A stretch of 64,000 bases of DNA from Streptomyces sp. AC558_RSS880 (GCF_019049255.1 NZ_JAGMUJ010000022.1:1-64000); one strand, 5' to 3'. Shown: positions 16,991 through 27,531, counted from the first letter of the stretch. The notes: generated by a model from the sequence alone, not told the origin. Numbers and translations: made by a program.

Positions 16991-17971
16991 ATGGCTCCCA
17001 TGCGCGCCGACCGGCTCCTCTCCCTGCTCCTGCTGCTGCAGAACCGCGGCCGGATGACCGCCCCCGAGCTGGCGGCCGAGCTGGAGGTGTCGGTGCGCAC
17101 CGTGTACCGGGACATCGAGGCGCTCGGCGCCTCCGGGGTGCCGGTGCGTGCCGCACGCGGGCCGGAGGGCGGCTACCGCCTGATGGAGGGCTACCGCACG
17201 CGGCTCACCGGGCTGACGGACGCGGAGGCCGGTTCGCTGGTCCTCGCGGGACTGCCGGGACCGGCCAGGGACCTGGGGCTGGGTGCCGTACTGGCGAGCG
17301 CCCAGCTGAAGATGGAGGCCTCCCTGCCGGGCGAACTGGCGGACCAGGCGCGGCGGGTGCGCGAGCGGTTCCATCTGGACGCGCCGGCCTGGTTCCGGGA
17401 CGCCGACCCCGTGCCGTACCTGGAGCCGATCGCGCGGGCCGTGTGGGAGCGCAGGGTGCTCCGGACCCACTACCGGCGCTGGCGCGGCGAGGTGCACCGG
17501 GAGGTGCGTCCGCTGGGGCTCGTGCTGAAGGGCGGCATCTGGTATCTGGTGGCGCTGGCGGACGACGCGGTGCGCACCTACCGGGTGTCGCGGTTCCAGG
17601 CGGTGGCGGAGACGGGCGAGGGGTTCACCCGGCCCGCGGGCTTCGACCTGGCCGCGTACTGGACGAAGTCGTCCCGGCGGATGGAGGCGGCGATGCGGCA
17701 GGGCACGGCCCGGGTGCGGCTCTCCCCGCGCGGGCAGAAGCTGCTGCCGATGCAGTTCGGGGCGGCGGGGGCGCGGGCGCTCGCGGACGCGGGGCCGGCG
17801 GACGGGCGGGGCTGGGTGGAGGTGGAGCTGGCCGTCGAGTCGGAGGCGGTCGCGACCGGCGACCTGCTGCGGCTCGGCGTCGAGGCGGAGGTGCTCGGCC
17901 CGGCGGGGCTGCGGGAGGCGGTCGCGACGGCGGTGGGGGTGCTGGCGGACCGCTACGCGAGCGAGCGGTGA
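16991..17971 (+). CDS. YafY-type WYL-domain transcriptional regulator
   Basis: 326-residue regulator with an N-terminal winged helix of the HTH_11 type (about 5-65; TAPELAAELEVSVRTVYRDIEALGASGVPV) and a central WYL domain with the motif WYL itself at 184-186, then a C-terminal WCX extension. WYL domains bind nucleic acid or small ligands and often control stress, DNA-damage or defence genes. MAPMRADRL offers two ATGs nine bases apart; the first is used here. The adjacent palindrome and divergent DUF3224 gene suggest local control. Confidence 0.9.
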   Translation: MAPMRADRLLSLLLLLQNRGRMTAPELAAELEVSVRTVYRDIEALGASGVPVRAARGPEGGYRLMEGYRTRLTGLTDAEAGSLVLAGLPGPARDLGLGAVLASAQLKMEASLPGELADQARRVRERFHLDAPAWFRDADPVPYLEPIARAVWERRVLRTHYRRWRGEVHREVRPLGLVLKGGIWYLVALADDAVRTYRVSRFQAVAETGEGFTRPAGFDLAAYWTKSSRRMEAAMRQGTARVRLSPRGQKLLPMQFGAAGARALADAGPADGRGWVEVELAVESEAVATGDLLRLGVEAEVLGPAGLREAVATAVGVLADRYASER

Positions 17972-18039
17972 TCACGTACGAAACGTAACAGTCACCCCCG
18001 TGGTCGAAAGTTTCCGCGAAATTCACAGCCCTGGAACTA

Positions 18040-18068
18040 CTGACAACCAGGTGAACGCCGGGTACCGT
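18040..18068 (+). promoter_or_regulatory. Probable msiK promoter
   Basis: CTGACA (18040-18045) and TACCGT (18063-18068) with a 17-bp spacer, 112 bp upstream of the msiK ATG. The remaining leader contains no obvious hairpin. Confidence 0.5.
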
Positions 18069-18180
18069 CCTGTGCCAGTTCACTCGTGTGGACCACACCA
18101 CAACGGAACACCCGTCGTGGCATCACCTTCCTACTCGGATCGTCCGGCACGTTCCTGCCGGTAGAAGGGGACCATTCACC

Positions 18181-19269
<1,089 letters not shown>

Positions 19270-19294
19270 CGCCGTCCGTCCGACGCCGTTTCGC

Positions 19295-19328
19295 CGAAGG
19301 GCCCCGCGGATCGCCGCGGGGCCCTTCG
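19295..19328 (+). terminator. Terminator after msiK
   Basis: CGAAGGGCCCCGCGG and CCGCGGGGCCCTTCG form perfect 15-bp arms with a 4-nt loop, 26 nt after the msiK stop. Confidence 0.85.
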
Positions 19329-19466
19329 CGTTGTCGACAAATACCCCGGCATACCGGTCATTTCGATCCGTGTACGTCAACACGCAACTCGGAGTCTCAG
19401 GTTCCGTGTCCCCCGTAACGGTGACGGAATGTTTTCTTGTCGCTACCGGACGCTACCCTCGCTCGC

Positions 19467-19910
19467 GTGAAGCACTCCACTAACCGTCAGACGCGTCGCG
19501 GCCGGGGCCCCGCCCGCCGGATCGGCCGTTCCCTCGCCTTCGTCCTGCCCGTCGTCCTGGTGTTCTCCGGGACTCTCGCGGTCGCTCGGGTCAACTGGTC
19601 GGGGACCTCCTCGAGTCCCGTGCTCACGGCCGCCTCCGACGCGTCCTCCCGTGCCGACGCCCGGGCGCCGCAGCACGTGCTGCGGGACAGGCTGCTGATC
19701 GAACTGCAGGAGGAGGACCCGGGCGTGGCGCTCACCCACCTCCAGCAGGCCGTGAACGACCGCCCGTCGCTGGCGAAGCACTGCGCGTCCATCGCCCGCG
19801 CCCTCGGCAAGGCGGCGGTCCGCGTCTACGGCCCCACCAAGGCCCAGTCCTACGCCCGCCCGGTCTGCGACACCTCCTTCGCCTCAGGCGTCACCACAGC
19901 CACCCACTGA
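19467..19910 (+). CDS. Small membrane-anchored exported protein
   Basis: 147 residues. A basic N-terminus (KHSTNRQTRRGRGPARRIGR) leads into one hydrophobic segment (about 21-40, SLAFVLPVVLVFSGTLAVA) and an extracytoplasmic domain of about 100 residues with the conserved-looking helix LLIELQEEDPGVALTHLQQAVNDRPSLAKHCASIARALGKAAV and two cysteines (94 and 126 region) that could form a disulfide. I recognise it only as a Streptomyces-conserved protein. TACCCT lies 7 nt before the GTG, indicating leaderless translation. Confidence 0.75.
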   Translation: MKHSTNRQTRRGRGPARRIGRSLAFVLPVVLVFSGTLAVARVNWSGTSSSPVLTAASDASSRADARAPQHVLRDRLLIELQEEDPGVALTHLQQAVNDRPSLAKHCASIARALGKAAVRVYGPTKAQSYARPVCDTSFASGVTTATH

Positions 19911-19959
19911 CCCCCGCTGCCGCCGCTCTCGCCGTTCCCGCGGGCAGTCGTGCCTCCCC

Positions 19960-20006
19960 CCGTGCCTTAAAGGCCTGGGAGGTACCCCCAGGCCTTTAAG
20001 GCACGG
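19960..20006. repeat. Intergenic inverted repeat, copy 1
   Basis: Perfect 20-bp arms (CCGTGCCTTAAAGGCCTGGG and its complement) around a 7-nt loop, flanked on the left by GGGCAGTCGTGCCTCCCCC. A degenerate relative of the whole block lies at 28986-29045. I recall this block as a dispersed Streptomyces intergenic repeat; it may also work as a terminator. Confidence 0.7.
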
Positions 20007-20122
20007 GTGGGCTGGGGGTACCCCCTCTGGGGGAGGCACCCCGCGCAAGCGCCGGACCGCGCGCCCCACCCCCGGCCCACACCGACGCCGGACGCCTCGC
20101 AAGCGCCGCGTAAAGTGCGGGC

Positions 20123-20854
20123 ATGACCGATCCGCGTGCCGTCGCCCGCCCCGTACAGGCCGTAGTCCTGGCCGGAGGCCAGGGATCCCGGCTTCGTCCG
20201 TACACCGACGACCGCCCCAAGCCGATGGTCGAGATCCCCGGCACGGGAACCCCGATCATCGGCCACCAGCTCTCCTGGCTCGCCGAGGAGGGCGTGACGG
20301 ACGTGGTGGTCTCCTGCGGCCACCTCGCCGAGGTCCTGCAGAAGTGGCTGGACACCGCCGACCTGCCCCTCTCCGTCACCACCGTCGTCGAGACGGAACC
20401 CCTCGGCCGCGGCGGCGGTCTGAAGTACGCCGCCGCCCGCCTCCCGCACCCGGACCGGCCCTGGTACGCCACCAACGGCGACATCTGGACCCGTTTCTCT
20501 CTGCGCGACATGGCCGACTTCCACACCGAGCGGGACGCCGTCGCGACCCTCGCCCTGGCCCGCCCCCGCATCCCGTGGGGCGCGGTGCGCACGGACGGCT
20601 TCGGGCACATCACCGACTTCATCGAGGCCCCGCCGTCGACCTTCGAGATCAACGCGGGCGTGTACGTCTTCTCCCCCGAGTTCGCCGGTCTGCTCCCGGA
20701 GCGCGGCGACCACGAGCGCACCACGTTCCCGCATCTGGCGCGTGAGCGCCGCCTGGCCGGTTTCCCGATCCCCCAGGGCTCCTACTGGCGCGCGATCGAC
20801 ACCGCGAAGGACCTGACGGAGGCGGCCAGGGAGCTGGCGTCCCAGGGCCGCTGA
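20123..20854 (+). CDS. NDP-sugar nucleotidyltransferase
   Basis: 243-residue sugar-phosphate nucleotidyltransferase of the mannose-1-phosphate guanylyltransferase/glucose-1-P thymidylyltransferase superfamily, cytoplasmic. The nucleotide loop LAGGQGSRLRPYTDDRPKPM begins at residue 16, and the central ATNGDIWT provides the metal-binding Asp. It lacks the C-terminal left-handed beta-helix of the long enzymes. Which NTP and sugar it uses is not evident. TAAAGT at 20111-20116 lies 6 nt before the ATG, so the transcript is probably leaderless. Monocistronic between two hairpins. Confidence 0.85.
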   Translation: MTDPRAVARPVQAVVLAGGQGSRLRPYTDDRPKPMVEIPGTGTPIIGHQLSWLAEEGVTDVVVSCGHLAEVLQKWLDTADLPLSVTTVVETEPLGRGGGLKYAAARLPHPDRPWYATNGDIWTRFSLRDMADFHTERDAVATLALARPRIPWGAVRTDGFGHITDFIEAPPSTFEINAGVYVFSPEFAGLLPERGDHERTTFPHLARERRLAGFPIPQGSYWRAIDTAKDLTEAARELASQGR

Positions 20855-20889
20855 ATTCTCTCCGTTCATAGGCGCCGTCCCACGGCGAA

Positions 20890-20920
20890 GGGGTCCCGCA
20901 CGGACGACGTGCGGGACCCC
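20890..20920. terminator. Bidirectional terminator
   Basis: GGGGTCCCGCAC and GTGCGGGACCCC are perfect 12-bp arms with a 7-nt loop, between the convergent nucleotidyltransferase and DoxX genes. Confidence 0.85.
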
Positions 20921-20944
20921 ACTGCCGTACGCGGGTGGCCGCTC

Positions 20945-22630
20945 CTATCCCAGGAGGCCGCCCACGAGCCCGGGTTTCCCGGAGGAGCCGCCGCTGCCGC
21001 CGCTCGGTGTGCCGCTTCCGCCGGAGGCTCCGGCACCGCCCGAGGTCGGGCCGGAGCTGGTGCTCGGTGCCTGGCCCTCCGGGGAGGACTGCTGGGGCGG
21101 GGCCTGACCGGCGCTGCCCTGGGTCTGGCTGGGCTCGCCGGTGGCCGCGCCGACGCCCTGGGTCGCGCCGGGGGTCGTGGTGCCGGCGGACGGGCTCGCC
21201 GCGTCCGAAGTGGCGTCCTGGGTGGGCGAGGTGGAGGCGGACGGGGTTCGCTTCTCCTTCTGGTGCTCGTCGGGCTCCTCCGGCAGCGGGGAGCCGGGGA
21301 GTTCGTTGCGCGGGGCCTCGCCGGGCCCGGGGACGACCACGCGGTCGGCGTCCCGCACGGCACCGCCGAGCAGTGAGCCGACGAGCATGCTGAACCCGCA
21401 GACCACGAAGGTGATCAGGGCGCCCCGGCGCAGCACGTACCGGCGCAGGTCCCAGATGTCGGCGCGGGGACCGAGCCGGCGCCAGGCCCCGCCCGCGAGG
21501 CGGCCGTCGACGGAGTAGACGGGGGCGCCCGCGATGATCAGCGGCGACCAGGCGGCGAGGTAGATGATGTCGGGCGTCTCGTAGGCGGGGACGCTCTTCC
21601 AGCTGACGGTGACCAGCAGGGCCGCCGAGAGGGTCGCCCCGGCGACGGCGGCCAGGCGCTGCCAGCAGCCGAGGGCGGTCAGGACGCCGACGACGATCTG
21701 TGCGAAGGCGATGGCGAGGCCGGAGCCGATGGGGTGCTCGAGGGCGAACTGGCGCAGCGGCTCGGCGACTTCCCAGGGGTGCAGGGTGTGCAGCCACTTG
21801 ACCATGGAGCCGCGCTTGCCGCCCTCGAAGTAGAGGGGGTCGCACAGCTTGCTCATCCCGGCGTAGACGGAGATGCCGCCGAGGAAGACGCGCAGCGGGA
21901 GCAGGACGACGCCGAGGTTCATCCGGCGCCCGGGGTAGTAGGCGTGCCGGGCCGCGTCGTCGCCGTGCCGCCTGGCGCGTCGGCCGGTGTCCTCGGACTC
22001 GTCGCCGTACGCGGGCTCACCGTAGGCGGGTTCGTCGTAGACGGGTTCGTCGTAGACGGACTCGCCGTAGACGGGCTCGTCGTACGCGGGTTCGTCGTAG
22101 GCGCTGCCGACCGTGCGCATCGGGGGCAGCAGGGGCCCGTCGGCCGGGCGGCGCTGGGCGCCGACGAACGGGGTTTCGATGGGCTGGGTGGCCGGGTCGT
22201 CGGCGTAGTCGTACCCGGTGCCGGTGCGCGGGATGACCTGGGTGCCCCCGGTGTCGACGAACGGCTCGTCGGCGTGGTGGACGCCTTCGTGCCGTACGGC
22301 CTGGAGCAGCCGGTGGGCGCCGGTGTCGTCGGGAGCGGACCGGCCGCTCCAGACGACGGGCCGGCGGCGGGCGGGTGCCTGGCCCGGCGTGCCCACGGTG
22401 GTGACGACGGGGATGCGGGCGGTCTCCTCGACGGCACTCGCGTGCCGTGCGATCCGCGGCAAGGGGGCACGCCGCGCCGAGGCGCCCAGCTGCACGCGGA
22501 AGCTGGCGTGATTGACGATGACCTGGGCCGGATCGCTCGGCACCTTCACCATGCTCAGCGCGGGAGCGTCGTCGAGTCCCGACGAACGGTCCCCCGTGGG
22601 TGTGCGGGGTGTTCTGGTGTCCACACGCAT
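20945..22630 (-). CDS. DoxX-family integral membrane protein with long repeat linker
   Basis: 561 residues in three regions. The N-terminal 230 are hydrophilic and cytoplasmic and include a run of seven pentapeptide-like units of the type YDEPA/YGEPA. A DoxX membrane domain follows (about 235-420, four or more helices; LGVVLLPLRVFLGGISVYAGMSKLCDPLYF is characteristic). The C-terminal 130 residues are Ser/Pro/Gly/Thr-rich and probably outside. DoxX proteins are linked to thiol redox and quinone-linked sulfur metabolism. Position next to rlmB matches other Streptomyces. The ATG start is followed by a conserved-looking segment MVKVPSDPAQVIVNHASFRVQL. Confidence 0.87.
   Translation of the reverse strand: MRVDTRTPRTPTGDRSSGLDDAPALSMVKVPSDPAQVIVNHASFRVQLGASARRAPLPRIARHASAVEETARIPVVTTVGTPGQAPARRRPVVWSGRSAPDDTGAHRLLQAVRHEGVHHADEPFVDTGGTQVIPRTGTGYDYADDPATQPIETPFVGAQRRPADGPLLPPMRTVGSAYDEPAYDEPVYGESVYDEPVYDEPAYGEPAYGDESEDTGRRARRHGDDAARHAYYPGRRMNLGVVLLPLRVFLGGISVYAGMSKLCDPLYFEGGKRGSMVKWLHTLHPWEVAEPLRQFALEHPIGSGLAIAFAQIVVGVLTALGCWQRLAAVAGATLSAALLVTVSWKSVPAYETPDIIYLAAWSPLIIAGAPVYSVDGRLAGGAWRRLGPRADIWDLRRYVLRRGALITFVVCGFSMLVGSLLGGAVRDADRVVVPGPGEAPRNELPGSPLPEEPDEHQKEKRTPSASTSPTQDATSDAASPSAGTTTPGATQGVGAATGEPSQTQGSAGQAPPQQSSPEGQAPSTSSGPTSGGAGASGGSGTPSGGSGGSSGKPGLVGGLLG
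22000..22105. repeat. In-frame 15-bp tandem repeat in the DoxX gene
   Basis: About seven 15-bp units (type TCGTCGTAGACGGGT on the plus strand), each coding one YDEPx/YGEPx pentapeptide in the cytoplasmic linker. The unit length keeps frame, so copy number can vary without breaking the gene. Confidence 0.8.
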
Positions 22631-22748
22631 CTAACCGAGTGACACGGCGTTAGGACACTGTCTTGACCCGTCGGAAGTGTCCGGACCGCGTCAAGCCTGC
22701 CCGGACCACCCGGAACACCCCGCACGGGTGACCCCGTCGAACGTCCGT

Positions 22749-23693
22749 TCAGCCGCGTCGGCGTGCCGCCTCGTACAGCACGATGCCCGCCGCGACACCG
22801 GCGTTGAGCGACTCCGCGCCGCCCGGCATCGGGATCCGTACCCGGAAGTCGCAGGTCTCGCCGACCAGCCGGGAGAGCCCCTTGCCCTCGCTGCCCACGA
22901 CGATGACGACCGGTCCGTCCAGCGCGTCGAGGTCGCCGAGCTCGGCCTCCCCGTCGGCGGCCAGGCCGACGACCGCGATGCCGGCCTTCTTGTACGCCTC
23001 CAGGGCGCGCGTCAGGTTGGTGGCGCGGGCGACGGGCGTACGGGCGGCCGTACCGGCGGACGTCTTCCAGGCACCGGCGGTCATGCCGGCGGCGCGCCGC
23101 TCGGGCACGACGACGCCGTGGCCGCCGAACGCGGAGACGGACCGGACGACCGCGCCGAGGTTGCGCGGGTCGGTGACCCCGTCGAGGGCGACGATCAGCG
23201 GGTCCTCACCCTCGTCGTGGGCGTTCGCGACGAGGTCCTCGGGGTGCGCGTACTCGTACGGCGGGACCTGGAGCACCAGGCCCTGGTGGTTCAGGCCGTT
23301 GGTCATGCGGTCGAGCTCGGGACGCGGCGCCTCCATGAGGTTGATGCCGCCGCGCTCGGCCGCGAGCTGGAGCGCCTCGCGCACCCGCTCGTCGTTGTCG
23401 ATGAACTGCTGGACGTACAGCGTGGAGGCGGGCACGCCCTCGCGCAGCGCCTCGACGACCGGGTTGCGGCCGACGACGAGTTCGGAGGTCGAGCGGCCCC
23501 CGCCGCGCCGCTGCGGGGTGGTGCGCCCCTGGGCGCGGCGCGACTTCGCCTGGGCGGCGCGCTGCTTGGCGTGCCCCTTGCGCATCTCGGCGGGCGGCGT
23601 GGGCCCCTTGCCTTCCAGGCCCCGGCGCCGCTGGCCGCCACTGCCGACCTGCGCGCCCTTCTTGCCGGACATGCGGCGGTTGTTCGCGGCCAT
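22749..23693 (-). CDS. rlmB: 23S rRNA (guanosine-2'-O-)-methyltransferase RlmB
   Basis: 314-residue SpoU/TrmH-family methyltransferase that modifies 23S rRNA with S-adenosylmethionine. A basic disordered N-terminal extension (about 1-70, rich in Arg/Gly/Gln) precedes the substrate-binding domain ([13 protein letters not shown]) and the knotted catalytic domain with motif 1 [16 protein letters not shown], motif 2 [11 protein letters not shown] and motif 3 [15 protein letters not shown]. The gene is next to cysS in the same orientation, the standard actinobacterial arrangement (cysS-rlmB). Target nucleotide (G2251 by analogy) is inferred. Confidence 0.93.
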   Translation of the reverse strand: MAANNRRMSGKKGAQVGSGGQRRRGLEGKGPTPPAEMRKGHAKQRAAQAKSRRAQGRTTPQRRGGGRSTSELVVGRNPVVEALREGVPASTLYVQQFIDNDERVREALQLAAERGGINLMEAPRPELDRMTNGLNHQGLVLQVPPYEYAHPEDLVANAHDEGEDPLIVALDGVTDPRNLGAVVRSVSAFGGHGVVVPERRAAGMTAGAWKTSAGTAARTPVARATNLTRALEAYKKAGIAVVGLAADGEAELGDLDALDGPVVIVVGSEGKGLSRLVGETCDFRVRIPMPGGAESLNAGVAAGIVLYEAARRRG

Positions 23694-23850
23694 GAGCTAT
23701 CCGTCTCCGTGAGGTCGTGGGTGGTGCTGCTTGTGTGCGTACCTTGTGCGTACGTCTGTGACGTGTGCCTATGAAGTGTGCCGCCCGGAGGCCCGGACGG
23801 CACAGTCGATCTTCGGATGCCGAGGTCAGGGACGGTCGGGGCCCGGCTCC

Positions 23851-25251
23851 TCAGCGCGGGCCGAGGCTCCAGCGCGGCCCCTGCGGGCTGTCCTCGATCA
23901 CCAGGCCGGACTGGTTGAGCTGGTCGCGGATGGCGTCCGCGGTGGGCCAGTCCTTGCGGGCGCGGGCGGCCTCGCGCTGGTCGAGGACCATGCGGACCAG
24001 GGTGTCGACCACGCCGTGCAGGTCCTCGCCGCGGTCGGTCTCGCCGGCCCAGTGCGGGTCGAGCGGGTCGAGGCCGAGCACGCCGAGCATGGCGCGGACC
24101 TCGGCGAGCCGGGCGACCGCCTCCTCCTTGTCGTCGGCGGCCAGTGCGCTGTTGCCCTGCCGGACGGTGGTGTGCACGACGGCGAGCGCCTGCGGGACGC
24201 CCAGGTCGTCGTCCATCGCCTCGGCGAACGCGGGCGGCACCTCGGCGGCGGGCTCGACGACGCCCCCGGCCTTCTCCACCACGCGCTGCACGAAGCCCTC
24301 GATCCGCGCGAACGCGGACTCGGCCTCGCGCAGGGCCTCCTCGCTGTACTCGATCATCGACCGGTAGTGCGGGGTGCCGAGGTAGTAGCGCAGCACGATG
24401 GGCCGCCAGCGCTTGACCATCTCGGAGACCAGGACGCTGTTGCCGAGCGACTTCGACATCTTCTCGCCGCTCATGGTGACCCAGGCGTTGTGCACCCAGT
24501 ACCGGGCGAACTCGTCGCCGTAGGCCTTGGCCTGGGCGATCTCGTTCTCGTGGTGCGGGAAGATCAGGTCGAGGCCGCCGCCGTGGATGTCGAAGGCGCT
24601 GCCGAGGTACTTGTGCGCCATCGCCGAGCACTCCAGGTGCCAGCCGGGGCGCCCGCGGCCCCACGGGGTCTCCCAGCTCGGCTCGCCGGGCTTGGCCGCC
24701 TTCCACATCGCGAAGTCGCGCGGGTCCCGCTTGCCGGTCTCGCCCTCGCCGGACGGCTGGAGCAGGTTGTCGAGCTCCTGGTTGGACAGCTTCAGGTACT
24801 CGGGGAACGAGGCGACGGCGAAGTACACGTTGCCGTCGGCCTCGTAGGCGTGCCCGCGCTCGATGAGGCCGCGCATCATCTCGACCATCTCGGTGATGTG
24901 GCCGGTGGCGCGCGGTTCGTAGGTCGGCGGCAGGCAGCCGAGGGCCCGGTAGCCGTCGGTGAAGGCGCGCTCGTTGTCGTAGCCGATGGACCACCAGGGG
25001 CGGCCCTGCTCGGCGGACTTGGTGATGATCTTGTCGTCGATGTCGGTGACGTTGCGGACGAACGTCACCTCCAGGCCGCGGTACTCGAACCAGCGGCGCA
25101 TGATGTCGAAGTTCAGGCCCGAGCGGATGTGCCCGATGTGGGGTGCCGCCTGCACGGTGGCACCACACAGGTAGATCGAGACGCAACCCGGCTGGAGCGG
25201 GGTGAAGTCACGGATCTGCCGGGCGCTGGTGTCGTACAGGCGAATGGTCAC
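23851..25251 (-). CDS. cysS: Cysteinyl-tRNA synthetase
   Basis: 466-residue class-I aminoacyl-tRNA synthetase charging tRNA-Cys. Zinc ligand Cys29, HIGH at 38-41, the second zinc segment (ECSAMA, FPHHENE) and KMSKS at 264-268 are complete. The GTG start (MTIRLYDTSARQ) has no Shine-Dalgarno sequence; TACCCT lies 6 nt upstream, so it is likely leaderless. It is not the MshC ligase paralogue, which has a different KMSKS region and context. rlmB lies 157 bp downstream in the same direction. Confidence 0.96.
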   Translation of the reverse strand: MTIRLYDTSARQIRDFTPLQPGCVSIYLCGATVQAAPHIGHIRSGLNFDIMRRWFEYRGLEVTFVRNVTDIDDKIITKSAEQGRPWWSIGYDNERAFTDGYRALGCLPPTYEPRATGHITEMVEMMRGLIERGHAYEADGNVYFAVASFPEYLKLSNQELDNLLQPSGEGETGKRDPRDFAMWKAAKPGEPSWETPWGRGRPGWHLECSAMAHKYLGSAFDIHGGGLDLIFPHHENEIAQAKAYGDEFARYWVHNAWVTMSGEKMSKSLGNSVLVSEMVKRWRPIVLRYYLGTPHYRSMIEYSEEALREAESAFARIEGFVQRVVEKAGGVVEPAAEVPPAFAEAMDDDLGVPQALAVVHTTVRQGNSALAADDKEEAVARLAEVRAMLGVLGLDPLDPHWAGETDRGEDLHGVVDTLVRMVLDQREAARARKDWPTADAIRDQLNQSGLVIEDSPQGPRWSLGPR

Positions 25252-25402
25252 GACACCAGGGTAGTAGGCGCGGGAAGGTGCGGTGCGCCTCCGGCGGTTT
25301 CGAGGGCGTATGTCACGTACGGGCCCGGTGGGGGCCTGTCGCGCCCGCGCGGCGGAGCCGCACATCGCGGCACAGCCCCGCGCCCCTGCTGGGTGGGGCC
25401 CG

Positions 25403-25900
25403 TCATCCCTCGGGTACGACGAGCGCCGTCGCCACCGCCATGAGGCCCTCGTCCCTTCCCGGGAACCCCAGCCCGTCGGTGGTGGCGCCGGAGACCGAGA
25501 CCGGGGCCCCGGCCGCTTCCGAGAGGAGCTTCTGCGCCTCCGCCCTGCGCTTGCCGATCTTCGGGCGGGGGCCGACCACCTGTACGGCGATGTTGCCGAT
25601 GCGGAAGCCGGCCTCCCGGACGATGCGCGCGGCCTCCGTCAGCAGGGTCACGCCGGACGCGCCGGACCACTCGGGGCGGCCGGTGCCGAAGTGCTGCCCC
25701 AGGTCGCCGAGGCCGGCGGCGGAGAAGAGGGCGTTGCAGGCGGCGTGGGCGACGACGTCCGCGTCGGAGTGGCCGGCCAGGCCGGGGCCCTCGCCCTCCC
25801 ACTTCAGGCCGGCGCACCACAGTTCGCGGCCGTCCTCGAAGGCGTGGATGTCGGTGCCGATGCCGACCTGCGGCAGGGGGTACGGATGTTCAGAAGCCAT
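25403..25900 (-). CDS. ispF: 2-C-methyl-D-erythritol 2,4-cyclodiphosphate synthase
   Basis: 165-residue MEP-pathway enzyme converting CDP-methylerythritol phosphate to the cyclodiphosphate, a trimer with zinc sites. Metal ligands are in GTDIHAF (Asp17, His19) and GHSDADV (His44); the signature continues with [20 protein letters not shown] and ends in [10 protein letters not shown]. Its start overlaps the 3' end of ispD by 11 nt, which implies translational coupling. Family length is normal. Confidence 0.96.
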   Translation of the reverse strand: MASEHPYPLPQVGIGTDIHAFEDGRELWCAGLKWEGEGPGLAGHSDADVVAHAACNALFSAAGLGDLGQHFGTGRPEWSGASGVTLLTEAARIVREAGFRIGNIAVQVVGPRPKIGKRRAEAQKLLSEAAGAPVSVSGATTDGLGFPGRDEGLMAVATALVVPEG

Positions 25901-26666
25901 CGTTGAGCCTCCTGCGGGCCAGGACCGCCTCGGCGAGGACCATGTCGAGGGGGCGGGTGACCTTGAAGGCCTCCTCGTGCCCGGGGACGGTGACGACGGT
26001 GAGGCCGAGCTGTTCGACCATGCTCGCGTCGTCGGTGACGTCGTCCTTCACCGTCTCGTGCGCGCGCACGAGGGTGTCCCGGTCGAAGCCCTGCGGGGTC
26101 TGCACGGCCCGCAGCAGCGACCGGTCCGGGGTGGCGACCACGGGTTCCGGTTCGCCCGGGACGGCGGCGGGCTCGACCTGCTTGACGGTGTCGGCGAGCG
26201 GCAGCGCGGGCACGACGGCCGGCGCTCCGTCGCGTACGGCCTCGATGACGGCGTCGACGGTGTCCACGGGGACGAGCGGGCGGGCCGCGTCGTGCACCAG
26301 GACGATGTCGTAGCCGGGCGGCAGCGCGTCCAGACCGCGTTTCACGGACTCCTGGCGGCTCTCGCCGCCGGGGACCACGAGGAAGTCGGTGCGGTCGGGC
26401 AGCGCGTGCGCGTCGAGCAGCGACTTGACCTCGGGGGCGCCGTCGGGCGGGGCCACGACGATCACCAGGGAGACGGCGCGGGAGTCGGCCATCGCGCGGA
26501 CGGCGTGGACGAGCATGGGCGTGCCGCCCAGCGCGCGCAGGGCCTTGGGGGCGCCCGGGCCGAGGCGTACACCACGGCCGGCGGCCGGGATCACGGCCGC
26601 CGTACGGGCGGTCGCACGGCCGGGTGCGGGGGTCGGCGACGGCGGGGGGAGCGGATCGTCAGACAT
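25890..26666 (-). CDS. ispD: 2-C-methyl-D-erythritol 4-phosphate cytidylyltransferase
   Basis: 258-residue MEP-pathway enzyme making CDP-methylerythritol. The nucleotide loop [20 protein letters not shown], the segment VHDAARPLV and the end [10 protein letters not shown] / [14 protein letters not shown] define the family. A Pro-rich N-terminal extension of about 20 residues ([16 protein letters not shown]) is not part of the fold. Heads the ispD-ispF unit; carD lies 354 bp upstream in the same direction, the order seen in other actinobacteria. Confidence 0.95.
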   Translation of the reverse strand: MSDDPLPPPSPTPAPGRATARTAAVIPAAGRGVRLGPGAPKALRALGGTPMLVHAVRAMADSRAVSLVIVVAPPDGAPEVKSLLDAHALPDRTDFLVVPGGESRQESVKRGLDALPPGYDIVLVHDAARPLVPVDTVDAVIEAVRDGAPAVVPALPLADTVKQVEPAAVPGEPEPVVATPDRSLLRAVQTPQGFDRDTLVRAHETVKDDVTDDASMVEQLGLTVVTVPGHEEAFKVTRPLDMVLAEAVLARRRLNDGF

Positions 26667-27020
26667 CGGTTCCTGTCAGGTTTGTGTGCTCGGCCCAGGT
26701 GGGTATGGCCTGGGCGTACCCCCTGCTCCCGGAGCGGGGGGAGTGCCGGGCGTTCCGCCTTGACCAGCCCCTTCCGTGATTCTGGTCGAGCCGACCGCCC
26801 GGGCCCGGCACGCCAGGGGTGGGGACGTGAGTCATGACACATTCCCCGGTGCGGCGCAAGCGCAACGCAGGCAAGCGTCCGGGGGCGGACATGCCGCAGC
26901 GCCCGGCGACGTCCATGACGTCATCGGGCACCGCGGCATTTCGATGTGCTGAGTGCTGAGAGTGTGCTGCTCGCTGCGACCGGGAACCGACTGCGAGTGC
27001 GAGCTGCGACTCAGGGAATC
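26667..27020. other. Gap between carD and ispD
   Basis: 354 bp without a convincing gene. It contains an imperfect hairpin region around 26690-26745 (CCCAGGTGGGTATGGCCTGGG, then CCCCCTGCTCCCGGAGCGGGGGG) that could terminate carD transcription, and a run of GTGCTG/GTGCGAG-like words at 26948-27005. Confidence 0.45.
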
Positions 27021-27503
27021 TCAGGAGGCGAGCACCTCGTCGAGCAGGGCCTCGGCCTTGTCCTCGTTGGTGTTCTCCGCGAGGGCGAGCTCGCTGACCA
27101 GAATCTGGCGCGCCTTGGCGAGCATGCGCTTCTCACCGGCGGAGAGTCCGCGCTCGCGCTCACGACGCCACAGGTCACGCACGACTTCCGCGACCTTGAT
27201 GACATCGCCCGAGGCGAGCTTCTCCAGATTTGCCTTGTAACGACGGGACCAGTTCGTGGGCTCCTCGGCGTACGGAGCGCGCAGCACCTCGAAGACCCGG
27301 TCCAGCCCGTCCTGACCGACCACATCACGTACGCCGACGAACTCCGCATTGTCCGCTGGCACACGTACCGTCAGGTCACCCTGGGCGACCTTCAGCACCA
27401 AGTAGGTCTTGTCCACGCCTTTGATCTGGCGAGTTTCGATAGCCTCGATCAGCGCGGCCCCGTGATGGGGATAGACCACGGTGTCGCCAACCTTGAACGT
27501 CAT
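27021..27503 (-). CDS. carD: CarD/CdnL-family RNA polymerase-binding regulator
   Basis: 160-residue essential-type actinobacterial regulator that binds the RNA polymerase beta subunit and stabilises open complexes, notably at rRNA promoters. The N-terminal RNAP-interaction domain starts [17 protein letters not shown] and the C-terminal helical DNA-binding domain contains [17 protein letters not shown] and [20 protein letters not shown]. Length and sequence are typical. Promoter assigned separately. Confidence 0.95.
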   Translation of the reverse strand: MTFKVGDTVVYPHHGAALIEAIETRQIKGVDKTYLVLKVAQGDLTVRVPADNAEFVGVRDVVGQDGLDRVFEVLRAPYAEEPTNWSRRYKANLEKLASGDVIKVAEVVRDLWRRERERGLSAGEKRMLAKARQILVSELALAENTNEDKAEALLDEVLAS

Positions 27504-27531
27504 GTGACAGGTACCCCTTCCGTGGCTATCC

